Assembly: GCF_020010905.1 (NCBI RefSeq)
Contig: NZ_JAGJBY010000001.1
Location: forward strand, 2,810,001 to 2,874,000
DNA length: 64,000 nucleotides
Source of the DNA: Streptomyces acidiscabies
GTDB taxonomy: Bacteria; Actinomycetota; Actinomycetes; Streptomycetales; Streptomycetaceae
Direction of reading: 5' to 3'
A program made the translations under genes and the position numbers. The notes beneath the pieces were generated by a model that was not told where the DNA came from, made no database searches, and saw only the letters and a program-made list of their open reading frames with translations. Below, piece by piece: positions 1 through 9,528 of the stretch (its first letter is position 1; every line of letters starts with the position of its first letter).

Positions 1-1119
<1,119 letters not shown>

Positions 1120-1138
1120 ACTGCCCTGCCGGGCCTGG

Positions 1139-2935
1139 CTACTTCGTGTACAGGGCCTCGATCTCGGCCGCGTAGTCCTTCGCCACCACGTTCCGCTTGA
1201 GCTTCAGCGAGGGCGTGAGGTGACCCGAGTCCTCCGTGAACTGGGAGGAGAGAATGCGGAACTTCCGCACCGATTCCGCTTTCGACACCGCGGCGTTGCC
1301 GTCGTCGACCGCCGTCTGGATCACCGCGAGGAGATCCGGGTCGTCACGCAGCGACGCCGCGGTGGCATCCGCCGGCTTGCCGTGCTCACTGGCCCAGCGG
1401 CCCAGGAACTCGTCGTCGATGGTGACCAGCGCGGCCACGAACGGCCGGCCGTCCCCGACGACCATGCACTCGGCGACCAGCGCGTGCGCCCGGATGCGGT
1501 CCTCGATCACCGCCGGGGCGACGTTCTTGCCGCCCGCCGTGACGATGATCTCCTTCTTGCGGCCGGTGATGGAGAGGTAGCCGTCCTCGTCGAGGGTGCC
1601 GATGTCCCCGGTGTGGAACCAGTTGTCGGCCAGCGCCTCGGCGGTCGCCGCCGGGTTGTTCCAGTACTCCTTGAACAGGTGCTCGCCGTGCAGCAGCACC
1701 TCCCCGTCGTCCGCGATCCGTACGACCGAGCCGGGCAGCGGCTGGCCGACCGTACCGATCTTCTGCCGGTCCCACGGGTTGAACGCGGTCGCCGCGCAGG
1801 ACTCGGTGAGGCCGTACCCCTCCAGGACCGTGAAGCCGATGCCCCGGAAGAAGTGGCCGAGCCGCTCGCCGAGCGGGGCGCCGCCGGAGATCGCGTACTC
1901 GCCCCGGCCGCCCAGGACCGCGCGCAGCTTGCTGTAGACGAGCTTGTCGAACACCTTGTGCTTGATCTTCAGCCCGAGCGGCGGACCCGACGGCAGGTCC
2001 AGCGCCTTGCTGTAGGCGATCGCCGTGTCGGCGGCCTTGTCGAAGATCGCGCCCTTGCCGTCGGCCTGCGCCTTCGCGCGCGCCGAGTTGTAGACCTTCT
2101 CGAAGACGCGCGGCACGCCCAGGATCAGCGTCGGCCTGAACGAGGCCAGCTCGTCCGTGAGGTTCTTGATGTCCGGGAGGTTGCCCAGCTTGATCGGCGC
2201 CATCATCGGCGCGATCTGCACGAGCCGCCCGAAGACGTGCGCCAGCGGCAGGAACAGCAGCACGCTGCACTCGCCGGTGCGGAACAGGGGGCGCAGCCGC
2301 TCGACGACGTTCCCGCACTCCGCGAAGAAACTGCGGTGCGTGAGGACACAGCCCTTGGGTCTGCCGGTGGTCCCCGAGGTGTAGACGATCGTCGCCGGGT
2401 CGTCGGCCTTCGCCTGCGCGCTGCGCTCGTCGACCGTCGCGTCCGTCACGTCCCGGCCGAGCCGGCCCAGCTCCTCGACGCCGCCGCCCTCGATCTGCCA
2501 GACGTGCTTCAGCTCCGGCAGCGAGGCGCGCACCGACTCGACGGCCGCCGTGTGCGTGTCCAGCTCGACGACGCAGGCCGTCGCGCCCGAGTCGGAGAGG
2601 ATCCAGCCGATCTGCTCCGGCGAGCTGGTCTCGTACACCGGGACGGTGACCGCGCCCGCGCTCCAGATCGCGAAGTCCAGCAGCGTCCACTCGTACCGGG
2701 TGCGCGACATCAGGGCCACCCGGTCGCCCGGCTCGACCCCGGCCGCGATCAGGCCCTTCGCCGCGGCGTGCACCTCGGCCAGGAACTCCGTGGCCGTCAC
2801 GTCCTGCCATGCGGCGCCCACCTTGCGGGCGATCACGGCCACATCCGGGTGCTGCGCGGCGTTTCTGCGGACGATGTCGGTCAGATTCCCGTCCGCAGGG
2901 ACCTCGTACAAAGCCGGAAGGCTGAACTCGCGCAA
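1139..2935 (-). CDS. Long-chain fatty acid-CoA ligase (AMP-forming, FadD15-like)
   Basis: 598 aa ANL-superfamily adenylating enzyme that activates fatty acids to acyl-AMP and then acyl-CoA. The ATP P-loop IVYTSGTTGRPKG lies at residues 183-195, followed by the GYGLTES motif, the NWFHTGDIG motif and the C-terminal hinge and lysine region TGRKKEIIVTAGGKNVAP. Length is typical of the FadD15/long-chain group. The start is a TTG at 2935, chosen because GAGGAG (2943-2948 on the plus strand as its complement) sits 7 nt upstream. It is transcribed away from the metallophosphoesterase gene, sharing a ~257-bp divergent region. Chain-length preference cannot be read from sequence; lipid synthesis or degradation are both possible. 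Confidence 0.92.
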   Translation of the reverse strand: MREFSLPALYEVPADGNLTDIVRRNAAQHPDVAVIARKVGAAWQDVTATEFLAEVHAAAKGLIAAGVEPGDRVALMSRTRYEWTLLDFAIWSAGAVTVPVYETSSPEQIGWILSDSGATACVVELDTHTAAVESVRASLPELKHVWQIEGGGVEELGRLGRDVTDATVDERSAQAKADDPATIVYTSGTTGRPKGCVLTHRSFFAECGNVVERLRPLFRTGECSVLLFLPLAHVFGRLVQIAPMMAPIKLGNLPDIKNLTDELASFRPTLILGVPRVFEKVYNSARAKAQADGKGAIFDKAADTAIAYSKALDLPSGPPLGLKIKHKVFDKLVYSKLRAVLGGRGEYAISGGAPLGERLGHFFRGIGFTVLEGYGLTESCAATAFNPWDRQKIGTVGQPLPGSVVRIADDGEVLLHGEHLFKEYWNNPAATAEALADNWFHTGDIGTLDEDGYLSITGRKKEIIVTAGGKNVAPAVIEDRIRAHALVAECMVVGDGRPFVAALVTIDDEFLGRWASEHGKPADATAASLRDDPDLLAVIQTAVDDGNAAVSKAESVRKFRILSSQFTEDSGHLTPSLKLKRNVVAKDYAAEIEALYTK

Positions 2936-3155
2936 GACTGCTGCTCCTCATAGGGCGCCGGCGCCACGACGTTGTGCGATGCGACGGAACGGTCCAAGGC
3001 TCGGTGGACTGCCCGGACGTTACCGGTCGGTATGGCGACTTCGACAGGGGGTCCGGCTGAGATGTTCGCTGCGTCACACATCTTCGGTACTGCTCTGCGT
3101 ACGGTAGTCCACAGACTTGCCGACCGGCCAGTAACAGCGGTTGCGGACGTCACTG

Positions 3156-3193
3156 TTCACTCGCCGCCTCCCCCCGCCTACCCTTGATCGTCA
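3156..3193 (+). promoter_or_regulatory. Candidate promoter giving a leaderless metallophosphoesterase mRNA
   Basis: TTCACT (3156-3161), a 17-nt spacer and TACCCT (3179-3184) resemble a Streptomyces vegetative promoter. The ATG at 3193 is 8 nt after the -10 hexamer, so transcription would begin at or next to the start codon. No Shine-Dalgarno is visible, which agrees. Inference from spacing only. Confidence 0.4.
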
Positions 3194-3969
3194 TGGCAAC
3201 CACACGTATCCACGTGGTGAGTGACGTCCACGGCAACGCGCACGACCTCGCGCGCGCCGGGGAGGGCGCCGACGCGCTCGTCTGTCTGGGCGACCTGATC
3301 CTCTTCCTCGACTACGCGGACCACTCGCGCGGCATCTTCCCCGACCTGTTCGGCGCGCAGAACGCGGGCCGGCTCGTCGCCCTCCGTACCGCCCGCCGCT
3401 TCGACGAGGCGCGTGACCTGGGCCGACAGCTCTGGTCCACCGTCGACGGCGACCGCGCGACCGTCATCGAGAACGCCGTGCGCAGGCAGTACGCCGACCT
3501 CTTCGCCGCGTTCCCGTCGCCGACGTACGCCACTTACGGCAACGTCGACATGCCCGCGCTCTGGAAGGAGTACGCCGGTCCCGGCACCACCGTCCTCGAC
3601 GGCGAGGTCGCCGAGATCGGGGGGCGTACGTTCGGGTTCGTCGGCGGGGGGCTCCGGACGCCCATGAACACGCCCTTCGAGATCTCCGACGAGGAGTACG
3701 CCGCGAAGATCGAGGCACTCGGCTCCGTCGACGTCCTGTGCACGCACATTCCTCCGGAGGTGCCGGAGCTCGTGTACGACACCGTCGCGCGTCGGTTCGA
3801 GCGGGGGAGCCGTGCGCTGCTCGACGCGATCCGGCGTACCCGGCCCCGGTACTCCCTCTTCGGACACGTCCACCAGCCCCTCGCCCGGCGCATGCGGGTC
3901 GGCGCCACCGAGTGCGTCAACGTCGGCCACTTCGCCGGGTCCGGGAAGCCCTGGGTCCTGGAGTGGTGA
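3193..3969 (+). CDS. Metallophosphoesterase (calcineurin-like)
   Basis: 258 aa. The dimetal phosphoesterase motifs appear in order: SDVHGN near the N-terminus, GDLI, GNVD (the N/D substrate-metal block), CTHIPP and GHVHQP near the C-terminus. These give the Asp, His and Asn ligands for two metals, so hydrolysis of a phosphomono- or diester is expected; the substrate is unknown. No signal peptide or membrane segment is seen, so it should be cytosolic. I chose ATG 3193; an in-frame TTG at 3184 would add three residues but lies within the candidate -10 element. Neighbours (SRPBCC protein, ArsA-like ATPase, glucokinase) run in the same direction but with their own gaps. Confidence 0.85.
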   Translation: MATTRIHVVSDVHGNAHDLARAGEGADALVCLGDLILFLDYADHSRGIFPDLFGAQNAGRLVALRTARRFDEARDLGRQLWSTVDGDRATVIENAVRRQYADLFAAFPSPTYATYGNVDMPALWKEYAGPGTTVLDGEVAEIGGRTFGFVGGGLRTPMNTPFEISDEEYAAKIEALGSVDVLCTHIPPEVPELVYDTVARRFERGSRALLDAIRRTRPRYSLFGHVHQPLARRMRVGATECVNVGHFAGSGKPWVLEW

Positions 3970-4054
3970 GGGGCGTGAAGTCGGCAGGTCATGGGCGCGG
4001 TAGCCTTCACGCGCAGTGACTTCTTACCGGCCCGCATCTGGAGGAATCCCGGCG

Positions 4055-4510
4055 ATGGCGGAACACACCAGTTCGAGCATCACGATCTCGGCGGCACCGG
4101 GCGAGGTCATGGCGGTCATCGCCGACTTCGCGCGGTACCCGGACTGGACCGGTGAGGTGAAAGAGGCGGAGGTCCTGAAGGCCGACGAGGCCGGCCGGGC
4201 GCAGGAAGTCCGCCTGGTCATGGACGCGGGCGCGATCAAGGACGACCAGACCCTCGCGTACACCTGGACCGGCGCGAACGAGGTCTCCTGGACGCTGGTG
4301 AAGTCCCAGATGCTGCGCTCTCTGGACGGCTCGTACACGCTCAAGCCCGCGTCCGGGGGCGCGACCGAGGTCACGTACCGCCTCACGGTCGACGTCAAGA
4401 TCCCGATGCTGGGGATGATCAAGCGCAAGGCGGAGAAGGTCATCATCGACCGGGCGTTGGCGGGGTTGAAGAAGAGGGTGGAGAGCGACCAGCCCACCAC
4501 CGACCGGTAG
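4055..4510 (+). CDS. SRPBCC family protein (START/Bet v 1-like fold)
   Basis: 151 aa. The sequence begins with a strand rich in Ser/Ile, then the helix EVMAVIADFARYPDWTGEV, which is the characteristic opening of the polyketide-cyclase/dehydrase or coenzyme Q-binding SRPBCC family (the phrase RYPDWTGEV is typical). These proteins form a hydrophobic cavity and bind or transport lipids or aromatic compounds; no catalytic residues can be named. The ATG at 4055 follows GGAGGA with about 9 nt spacing; a longer GTG reading from 4016 lacks such a site. It is 29 bp upstream of the ArsA-like ATPase and probably cotranscribed with it, a pairing seen in related genomes, but their joint role is unknown. 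Confidence 0.85.
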   Translation: MAEHTSSSITISAAPGEVMAVIADFARYPDWTGEVKEAEVLKADEAGRAQEVRLVMDAGAIKDDQTLAYTWTGANEVSWTLVKSQMLRSLDGSYTLKPASGGATEVTYRLTVDVKIPMLGMIKRKAEKVIIDRALAGLKKRVESDQPTTDR

Positions 4511-4539
4511 TCGCGACTCAACCGTTAGCGTTGATTCTT

Positions 4540-5682
4540 ATGCGCACTCTCTTGGTCACCGGGCCCGGTGGTTCCGGCCGTACGACTCTCGCTGCGGCCA
4601 CCGCCCTGGAAGCCTCCCTCGCCGGTACCCGGACCCTTGTCCTCAGTGCCGATCGTGGGGACAGCCTGGGAGCTGCGCTCGGAGTGGTCACCGGGGACAA
4701 GCCCCTTGCCGTCAGTGAGTTCCTCACCGCCTGGCGACCCGACGCCTCCCTCGGTTTTCGGGACGACCTTCTTCGGTTCCAGGAGAAGGCCACCGGCGCT
4801 CTTGATCTGCTCGGTGCCTCGCGGCTTGAGGGCGAGGAGATGACCCCCCTTCCCGGTGCCGAGGAACTCAACCTCCTCCGTGCGCTGCGGGACGCCGCCT
4901 TGTCCGAGCGGTTCGAACTGGTCGTCGTCGACCTGCCCGCCATCCCTCAGGCACTCTCCCTCCTGGCCCTCCCCGAGGAACTGCGGAGGTACATCCGGCG
5001 GCTCCTTCCCGCCGAGCGGCAAGCAGCCCGTGCCCTGCGCCCGGTGCTGGGCCGGCTGGCCGGTGTGCCGATGCCGGCGGAGTGGCTGTACGAGGCGGCC
5101 GGAAAATGGGCCGGCGAACTGGCCGCAGTGGAAGCCGTACTGGCAGACCCCGGCACCGCCGTACGGATCGTCGCCGAACCCGGCCCCACCGGAGCGGACG
5201 CGGTACGGGACGCCCGACTCGGATTCGCACTGAGGCGGCTCCCCGTCGAAGCCCTGGTCGCCAACCGGGTACTCCCGGACGAGACAGGCTGGCTCGCGGC
5301 CCCGGTAGCCCAGCAGCGCAAGGTCCTCGACGAGTGGAACGCCGACCCGGTCCCCCACCTCGGCAGAGACCCGCGCGGCCTCGACGACCTCCACGACCTC
5401 GCCGTACCCCCCGTCACCCTCCCCGCGCACCCCGTCGAGTGGCCGGTCACCGAGCAGGACGGCGTCTTCGTATGGACCCTCCCGCTCCCCGGCGCCGTAC
5501 GCGGCGAGCTGGACCTGATCCGCAAGGGGGACGAACTCGTCGTCACCGTCGGCCAGTTCCGGCGTATCGTCCCGCTGCCCTCGGCGTTGAGGCGCTGCAC
5601 CGTGGAGGGCGCCTCGCTCAGGGACGGCGAGTTGCGGACGCGCTTCGTGCCGGATCCGCAGTTGTGGCCGAAGGACCGGTGA
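4540..5682 (+). CDS. ArsA-like / SIMIBI P-loop ATPase of unknown target
   Basis: 380 aa. The deviant P-loop GPGGSGRTT occupies residues 8-16, directly after a short hydrophobic strand, and VVVDLPAIP near residue 135 serves as Walker B/switch region. This is the ArsA/GET3/ParA (SIMIBI) layout. The C-terminal ~80 residues are a beta-rich domain (WTLPLPG, KGDELVVTVGQFRRIVPLP) like the ArsA HSP20-like C-terminal domain. No cysteine metal site of classical arsenite ATPases is obvious, so an arsenical-pump role is doubtful; membrane-protein targeting or another task is possible. ATG 4540 places the P-loop at the usual distance; TTG 4531 would add three residues. Confidence 0.78.
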   Translation: MRTLLVTGPGGSGRTTLAAATALEASLAGTRTLVLSADRGDSLGAALGVVTGDKPLAVSEFLTAWRPDASLGFRDDLLRFQEKATGALDLLGASRLEGEEMTPLPGAEELNLLRALRDAALSERFELVVVDLPAIPQALSLLALPEELRRYIRRLLPAERQAARALRPVLGRLAGVPMPAEWLYEAAGKWAGELAAVEAVLADPGTAVRIVAEPGPTGADAVRDARLGFALRRLPVEALVANRVLPDETGWLAAPVAQQRKVLDEWNADPVPHLGRDPRGLDDLHDLAVPPVTLPAHPVEWPVTEQDGVFVWTLPLPGAVRGELDLIRKGDELVVTVGQFRRIVPLPSALRRCTVEGASLRDGELRTRFVPDPQLWPKDR

Positions 5683-5735
5683 AGGAGCGCGGCGCGTTCG
5701 GGTACCGTCGTAAGGACGAGCCGTAGGGAGACGCC

Positions 5736-6200
5736 ATGAGCAGCGACGACAGTCAGGGACGTGAGGCGGTCGAAGAGACGCCGAGGGCGACGGACTCGGA
5801 CGCCTGGGCCACCGCCTGCGAAGAGGACCTGGCCGCGGAGAAGGCCCGCCGCCGGGCCCAGTACGGACCGCCCCCCGGCTCGGCCGGCGAGGAACTCCGC
5901 AAGCTCTTCGACGCGGTCTCCGACCGGCTCGGCACCCTCAACTCCCCCCTCCTCGGCGCGGTCGCGGGCCCGGCGGCGCAGCAGGTCGTCCGCCAGGTCG
6001 TCCAGCAGGCCAAGGCCGTCGTCGAACCGGTCGTCGAACGCAACCCGGACGTCTTCGACCACCTCAGCGCGGCCGGCAACGAACTCCTCGCCGCGTACCG
6101 CTCGGCGGTCCAGCGCCAGGAGAACCGCTGGACGAAGACCGACACCACGGACGACAAGGACGACGGCACGGGCCCCGGCCAGCGCATCGACGTTGACTGA
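5736..6200 (+). CDS. DUF5304-like acidic protein encoded just upstream of glkA
   Basis: 154 aa, soluble, highly charged, no membrane segment. The N-terminal third is acidic, a middle helical region (EELRKLFDAVSDRLGTL, then QQVVRQVVQQAKAVVEP) suggests an amphipathic or coiled-coil helix pair, and the tail is Asp-rich. It matches in position and character the small gene found before glkA in Streptomyces. In S. coelicolor the gene in this place (SCO2127, from memory) has been reported to restore glucose repression in mutants, so a link to glucose kinase is plausible here but not shown. AGGGAG precedes the ATG at 5736 with good spacing. The gap to glkA is 55 bp, same direction. Confidence 0.65.
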   Translation: MSSDDSQGREAVEETPRATDSDAWATACEEDLAAEKARRRAQYGPPPGSAGEELRKLFDAVSDRLGTLNSPLLGAVAGPAAQQVVRQVVQQAKAVVEPVVERNPDVFDHLSAAGNELLAAYRSAVQRQENRWTKTDTTDDKDDGTGPGQRIDVD

Positions 6201-6255
6201 GGGTCCCCTCCGGTACGGTGGCCCATAGCGGGGCTCGACCGAAACTGAGGGATTC

Positions 6256-7209
6256 ATGGGACTCACCATCGGCGTCGACATCGGCGGCACGAAGATCGCG
6301 GCCGGCGTGGTCGACGAGGAAGGCGCCATCCTGTCGACCCACAAGGTGCCGACCCCGGGCACGCCCGAGGGCATCGTGGACGCCATCGCCTCCGCCGTCG
6401 AGGGAGCGCGCGCCGGGCACGAGATCGTGGGCGTCGGCATCGGTGCCGCCGGTTACGTCAACCGCCAGCGCTCGACCGTGTACTTCGCGCCGAACATCGA
6501 CTGGCGCAACGAGCCGCTGAAGGAGAAGGTCGAGCAGCGCACCGGCCTTCCGGTCGTCGTCGAGAACGACGCGAACGCCGCGGCCTGGGGCGAGTACCGG
6601 TTCGGCGCGGGCAAGGGCCACCGCAACGTCATCTGCATCACCCTCGGCACCGGCCTCGGCGGCGGCATCATCATCGGCAACAAGCTCCGCCGCGGGCACT
6701 TCGGCGTGGCCGCCGAGTTCGGCCACATCCGCATGGTCCCGGACGGGCTGCTGTGCGGCTGCGGCTCGCAGGGCTGCTGGGAGCAGTACGCCTCCGGCCG
6801 CGCCCTCGTCCGCTACGCCAAGCAGCGCGCCAACGCGGCCCCCGAGAACGCGGAGATCCTCCTCGGCCTCGGCGACGGCAGCCCCGACGGCATCGAGGGC
6901 AAGCACATCTCGATGGCGGCGAGGCAGGGCGACCCGGTCGCCGTCGACTCGTACCGCGAGCTGGCGCGCTGGGTGGGCGCGGGCCTGGCCGACCTGGCGT
7001 CCCTCTTCGACCCGTCGGCGTTCATCATCGGCGGCGGCCTGTCGGACGAGGGGGAGCTGGTCCTCGACCCGATCCGCAAGTCGTACAAGAGGTGGCTGGT
7101 GGGCGGCAATTGGCGCCCGGTGGCGGACGTACTGGCGGCGAGCCTGGGCAACGAGGCGGGCTTGGTGGGAGCAGCGGACCTGGCAAGGGAACCGGACCCG
7201 ATCATGTAG
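6256..7209 (+). CDS. glkA: ROK-family glucokinase
   Basis: 317 aa, the size of Streptomyces GlkA. The N-terminal phosphate-binding motif GVDIGGTKIAAGVVD (residues 6-20) and the second ATP motif TLGTGLGGGIIIG are intact. The ROK zinc site CGCGSQGCWEQYASG is complete (Cys-X-Cys...Cys plus His upstream in EFGHI). It phosphorylates glucose with ATP, and in Streptomyces it also mediates carbon catabolite repression; that second role is known for the family, not visible here. The catalytic Asp is in VENDANAA. It follows the DUF5304-like gene and ends at a hairpin terminator (7225-7261). Confidence 0.95.
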   Translation: MGLTIGVDIGGTKIAAGVVDEEGAILSTHKVPTPGTPEGIVDAIASAVEGARAGHEIVGVGIGAAGYVNRQRSTVYFAPNIDWRNEPLKEKVEQRTGLPVVVENDANAAAWGEYRFGAGKGHRNVICITLGTGLGGGIIIGNKLRRGHFGVAAEFGHIRMVPDGLLCGCGSQGCWEQYASGRALVRYAKQRANAAPENAEILLGLGDGSPDGIEGKHISMAARQGDPVAVDSYRELARWVGAGLADLASLFDPSAFIIGGGLSDEGELVLDPIRKSYKRWLVGGNWRPVADVLAASLGNEAGLVGAADLAREPDPIM

Positions 7210-7224
7210 GGGTCGCTCTTGATC

Positions 7225-7261
7225 GGGCGCGACCAGCCACACACAACTGGCTGTCGCGCCC
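7225..7261 (+). terminator. Hairpin after glkA, containing a repeated intergenic motif
   Basis: Arms 7225-7239 and 7248-7261 pair over 14 bp (GGGCGCGAC-AGCCA with TGGCT-GTCGCGCCC) with one bulged C and an 8-nt loop. No U tract follows, as is usual for Streptomyces terminators. The left arm contains GCGCGACCAGCCACA, found again at 13386-13400. Confidence 0.7.
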
Positions 7262-7300
7262 AACCCCAACCCCTTTTTGGCGGGGCGTAAATTGACGCCC

Positions 7301-8017
7301 ATGCCCCTGCCCCCCACCATCCGCGTACTCACCTACAACATCCGCTCCATGAGGGACGACCCCCAAGCCCTCGCCCGCATCATCAAGGCAGCCACCCCCG
7401 ACCTGGTCCTCCTCCAGGAAGCCCCCCGCTTCTTCCGCTGGCGCAAGAAACTGGCCCGCCTCGCAAGGGCCGCAGACCTCGTCATCCTCACCGGCGGTGG
7501 CACCGCAGCCGGCCCGGCGATCCTCTGCTCCCTCCGCACGACGGTAGAGCGAACCGAGGATGTCCTCCTCCCCCTCACCACAGGCAACCACAGACGCGGC
7601 TTCGCGACAGCGGTCGTAAGGATCGGCAACGCCCGCCTGGGAGTCCTCAGCACCCACCTCTCCCTGGACGAGGAGGAGCGCTACGACCAGACGGCCACCC
7701 TCCTCGACCGCCTGGCCGGCATGGGCGTGGACCATGCGATCGCAGGCGGCGACATCAACGAACCCCCCACGGGCCGAGCGTTCGAACGCCTCGCGGAAAC
7801 CCTCCAGGACACCTGGCTGACGGCCCCGTGGGGAACGGAACACACCTTCCCGGCAACCGCCCCGAACACCAGGATCGACGCCATCTTCACGACGAAGGGC
7901 ATCGAAGTCCTCACGGCGGGCGTCCCGAAGGACTACCCCGGCATCACGGAGAACGACCTGAGGGCGGCCACGGACCACCTTCCGGTCCTGGCCACCCTCA
8001 GAATCCCCGCGAATTAG
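7301..8017 (+). CDS. Endonuclease/exonuclease/phosphatase (EEP) family hydrolase
   Basis: 238 aa. EEP-fold motifs in order: RVLTYNIRSM (Asn), LVLLQEAP (Glu, metal), LSTHLSL (His), GGDINEPP (Asp/Asn), RIDAIF and TDHLPVLATL (the catalytic Asp-His). This is the DNase I/sphingomyelinase/inositol-phosphatase fold; substrate cannot be assigned. No signal peptide is seen. I start at ATG 7301, eight codons after an in-frame TTG at 7277; the -10-like TAAATT at 7288-7293 suggests a leaderless message. Its stop codon overlaps that of the convergent membrane-protein gene: the bases TTAG at 8014-8017 hold both stops. Confidence 0.85.
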   Translation: MPLPPTIRVLTYNIRSMRDDPQALARIIKAATPDLVLLQEAPRFFRWRKKLARLARAADLVILTGGGTAAGPAILCSLRTTVERTEDVLLPLTTGNHRRGFATAVVRIGNARLGVLSTHLSLDEEERYDQTATLLDRLAGMGVDHAIAGGDINEPPTGRAFERLAETLQDTWLTAPWGTEHTFPATAPNTRIDAIFTTKGIEVLTAGVPKDYPGITENDLRAATDHLPVLATLRIPAN

Positions 8018-8607
8018 ACGACCGCACCCCGCCCGGGATCGTCGTCCCCTTCCTCATCCGTCCGCATCCGCATGACCAGCGTCGCGAACCCCCCGAGGAA
8101 CCCGCCGATCCCGACCGTCGCGAGCCACCACGTCATGTCCCACCCGAGGAGCACGGCGAGCAGCAGCAGCACCGGCCCCCCGATGACCCCGAGCCACGCG
8201 AACTTCGACGTCGCGTCGGCCTCGGGCAGCGGCGGCGGCTCGGGGGGCACGAAGTGCCCCTCGTCGTCCTCGCCGAGGTCGTCGTCACTGGGCTCGGCCA
8301 GCGAGTGGTCGCGCGGCCCGATCCCGGGCGCGAACGTCACGGAACCGCCGAGCGGCTTGTCGGCCGGCGGTTCGGCGGACGGCTCGGGCGCCGTCGGCTT
8401 CTCCTCGGGAACCGGCGAGTCGTCGTTGGTCCGCGCCTCCAGCAGTGCCAGGTCCTCCACCGACTTGAACGGCTTCGCGCCCGGCGGATCCTTGGGCTCG
8501 TCCCCGTACCCGGCGACGATGGCGGCCCACGCGGCCTCCTCGTCGAACGGGACGTGCTGGTCCTCCGGCTCCGCGTTGTCCTCGCGGTCGGAGTCGTGCT
8601 CAGCCAC
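8014..8607 (-). CDS. Acidic membrane protein with two C-terminal membrane segments
   Basis: 197 aa, unknown function. The first ~130 residues are acidic, proline-rich and probably disordered. Two hydrophobic segments follow (LGVIGGPVLLLLAVLLG and WWLATVGIGGFLGGFATLVM), leaving a short charged tail. Start GTG 8607 overlaps the stop of the upstream alpha/beta hydrolase gene (GTGGCTGA), indicating translational coupling; a reading from further upstream would overlap the hydrolase by nearly 100 bp. The two genes form an operon. Homologues occur next to the same hydrolase in other Streptomyces, but no role is known to me. Confidence 0.72.
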   Translation of the reverse strand: MAEHDSDREDNAEPEDQHVPFDEEAAWAAIVAGYGDEPKDPPGAKPFKSVEDLALLEARTNDDSPVPEEKPTAPEPSAEPPADKPLGGSVTFAPGIGPRDHSLAEPSDDDLGEDDEGHFVPPEPPPLPEADATSKFAWLGVIGGPVLLLLAVLLGWDMTWWLATVGIGGFLGGFATLVMRMRTDEEGDDDPGRGAVV

Positions 8608-9385
8608 CTGCCGTCGTCCCTTCCTCAGCGACACCCCTGTCGGCTGCGAGCCGGTCGATGAACGCGATGCTCTCCTCGACGACACGGTCCGCATCGTGGT
8701 CCAACGTCGCGACGTGGTAGCTCTGTTCCAACACGACCTCGCGTACGTCCAACGACGAGATCCGGCTCAGGATCCGCGCGGAGTCCGCCGGGGGGACCAC
8801 ATGGTCCTGAGCCGAGCGCAGCAGCAGCACCGGCTGCGTCACCCGAGGCAGCTCGCCGTCCAGCTTGCGCAGCGCGCCGCGCAGGGAGTGCGCGCAGTGC
8901 AGCGGCACCCGGTCGTACCCGACCTCCTCGGCGCCGGGCTTCGCGATGTCGCTGGCGATCCCCGGCGTCGTCCGCACGAGGTGCCGGGCCACCGGAAGGG
9001 CGTACGCGGCGAGGCCGTGCACCTTGTTCGCCGGGTTGACGACGACGACCCCGGCGATGTCCGCGCCGTGCTTCGCGGCGAGGCGCAGCGCGAGGGCGCC
9101 GCCCATGGAGAGGCCGGCGACGAACACCGTCGTACAGCGCTCGCGCAGGGCGCGCAGTTCGCGGTCCACCTCGGCGTACCAGTCCGGCCAGCCGGTCAGC
9201 GCCATGTCCTCCCAGCGCGTGCCGTGCCCGGGCAGCAGCGGCAGCGAGACCGTGAGGCCGTGGTCCGCGAGGCGCTCGGCCCAGGGGCGCAGCGACTGCG
9301 GGGAACCGGTGAAGCCGTGGCAGAGCAGGACGCCGACCTCTCCGCCCTCGTGGCGGAACGGCTCTGCTCCAGGAAGGACCGGCAC
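8600..9385 (-). CDS. Alpha/beta hydrolase (carboxylesterase / monoacylglycerol lipase type)
   Basis: 261 aa. LLCHGFTGSPQSLRPWAERL gives the oxyanion-hole HGF motif, GLSMGG the nucleophile elbow (Ser), RSAQDHVVP the acidic residue and SYHVATLDHD the catalytic His. The arrangement matches the Est30/monoglyceride-lipase-like carboxylesterase family, acting on short to medium acyl esters. No secretion signal. It heads a two-gene operon with the membrane protein at 8014-8607 and is divergent from plsC; the three may share a lipid context, which is inference from adjacency. ATG 9385 follows AGGAC-type sequence. Confidence 0.88.
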   Translation of the reverse strand: MPVLPGAEPFRHEGGEVGVLLCHGFTGSPQSLRPWAERLADHGLTVSLPLLPGHGTRWEDMALTGWPDWYAEVDRELRALRERCTTVFVAGLSMGGALALRLAAKHGADIAGVVVVNPANKVHGLAAYALPVARHLVRTTPGIASDIAKPGAEEVGYDRVPLHCAHSLRGALRKLDGELPRVTQPVLLLRSAQDHVVPPADSARILSRISSLDVREVVLEQSYHVATLDHDADRVVEESIAFIDRLAADRGVAEEGTTAGG

Positions 9386-9528
9386 TTCGGTCTCCTGTTC
9401 TTTAAAGGACGCGTGGGCGGGACGTGTGGTTCACCGTACGCGACCGCACTGACACCGACCAGGGCCGTCGGCCTGTTCCGCACCGAGCCGGGTTAAGGTC
9501 TGTTCGACACAAAACAGGAGGCACTCGG

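Noticed and set aside
1220..2953. Long + strand ORF (577 codons) over the acyl-CoA ligase gene
   Set aside because: Shadow of the minus-strand gene: Arg/Gly/Ala-rich translation with no family motif. The same applies to other long opposite-strand frames in this window, for example 12239-15487 and 36029-38791.
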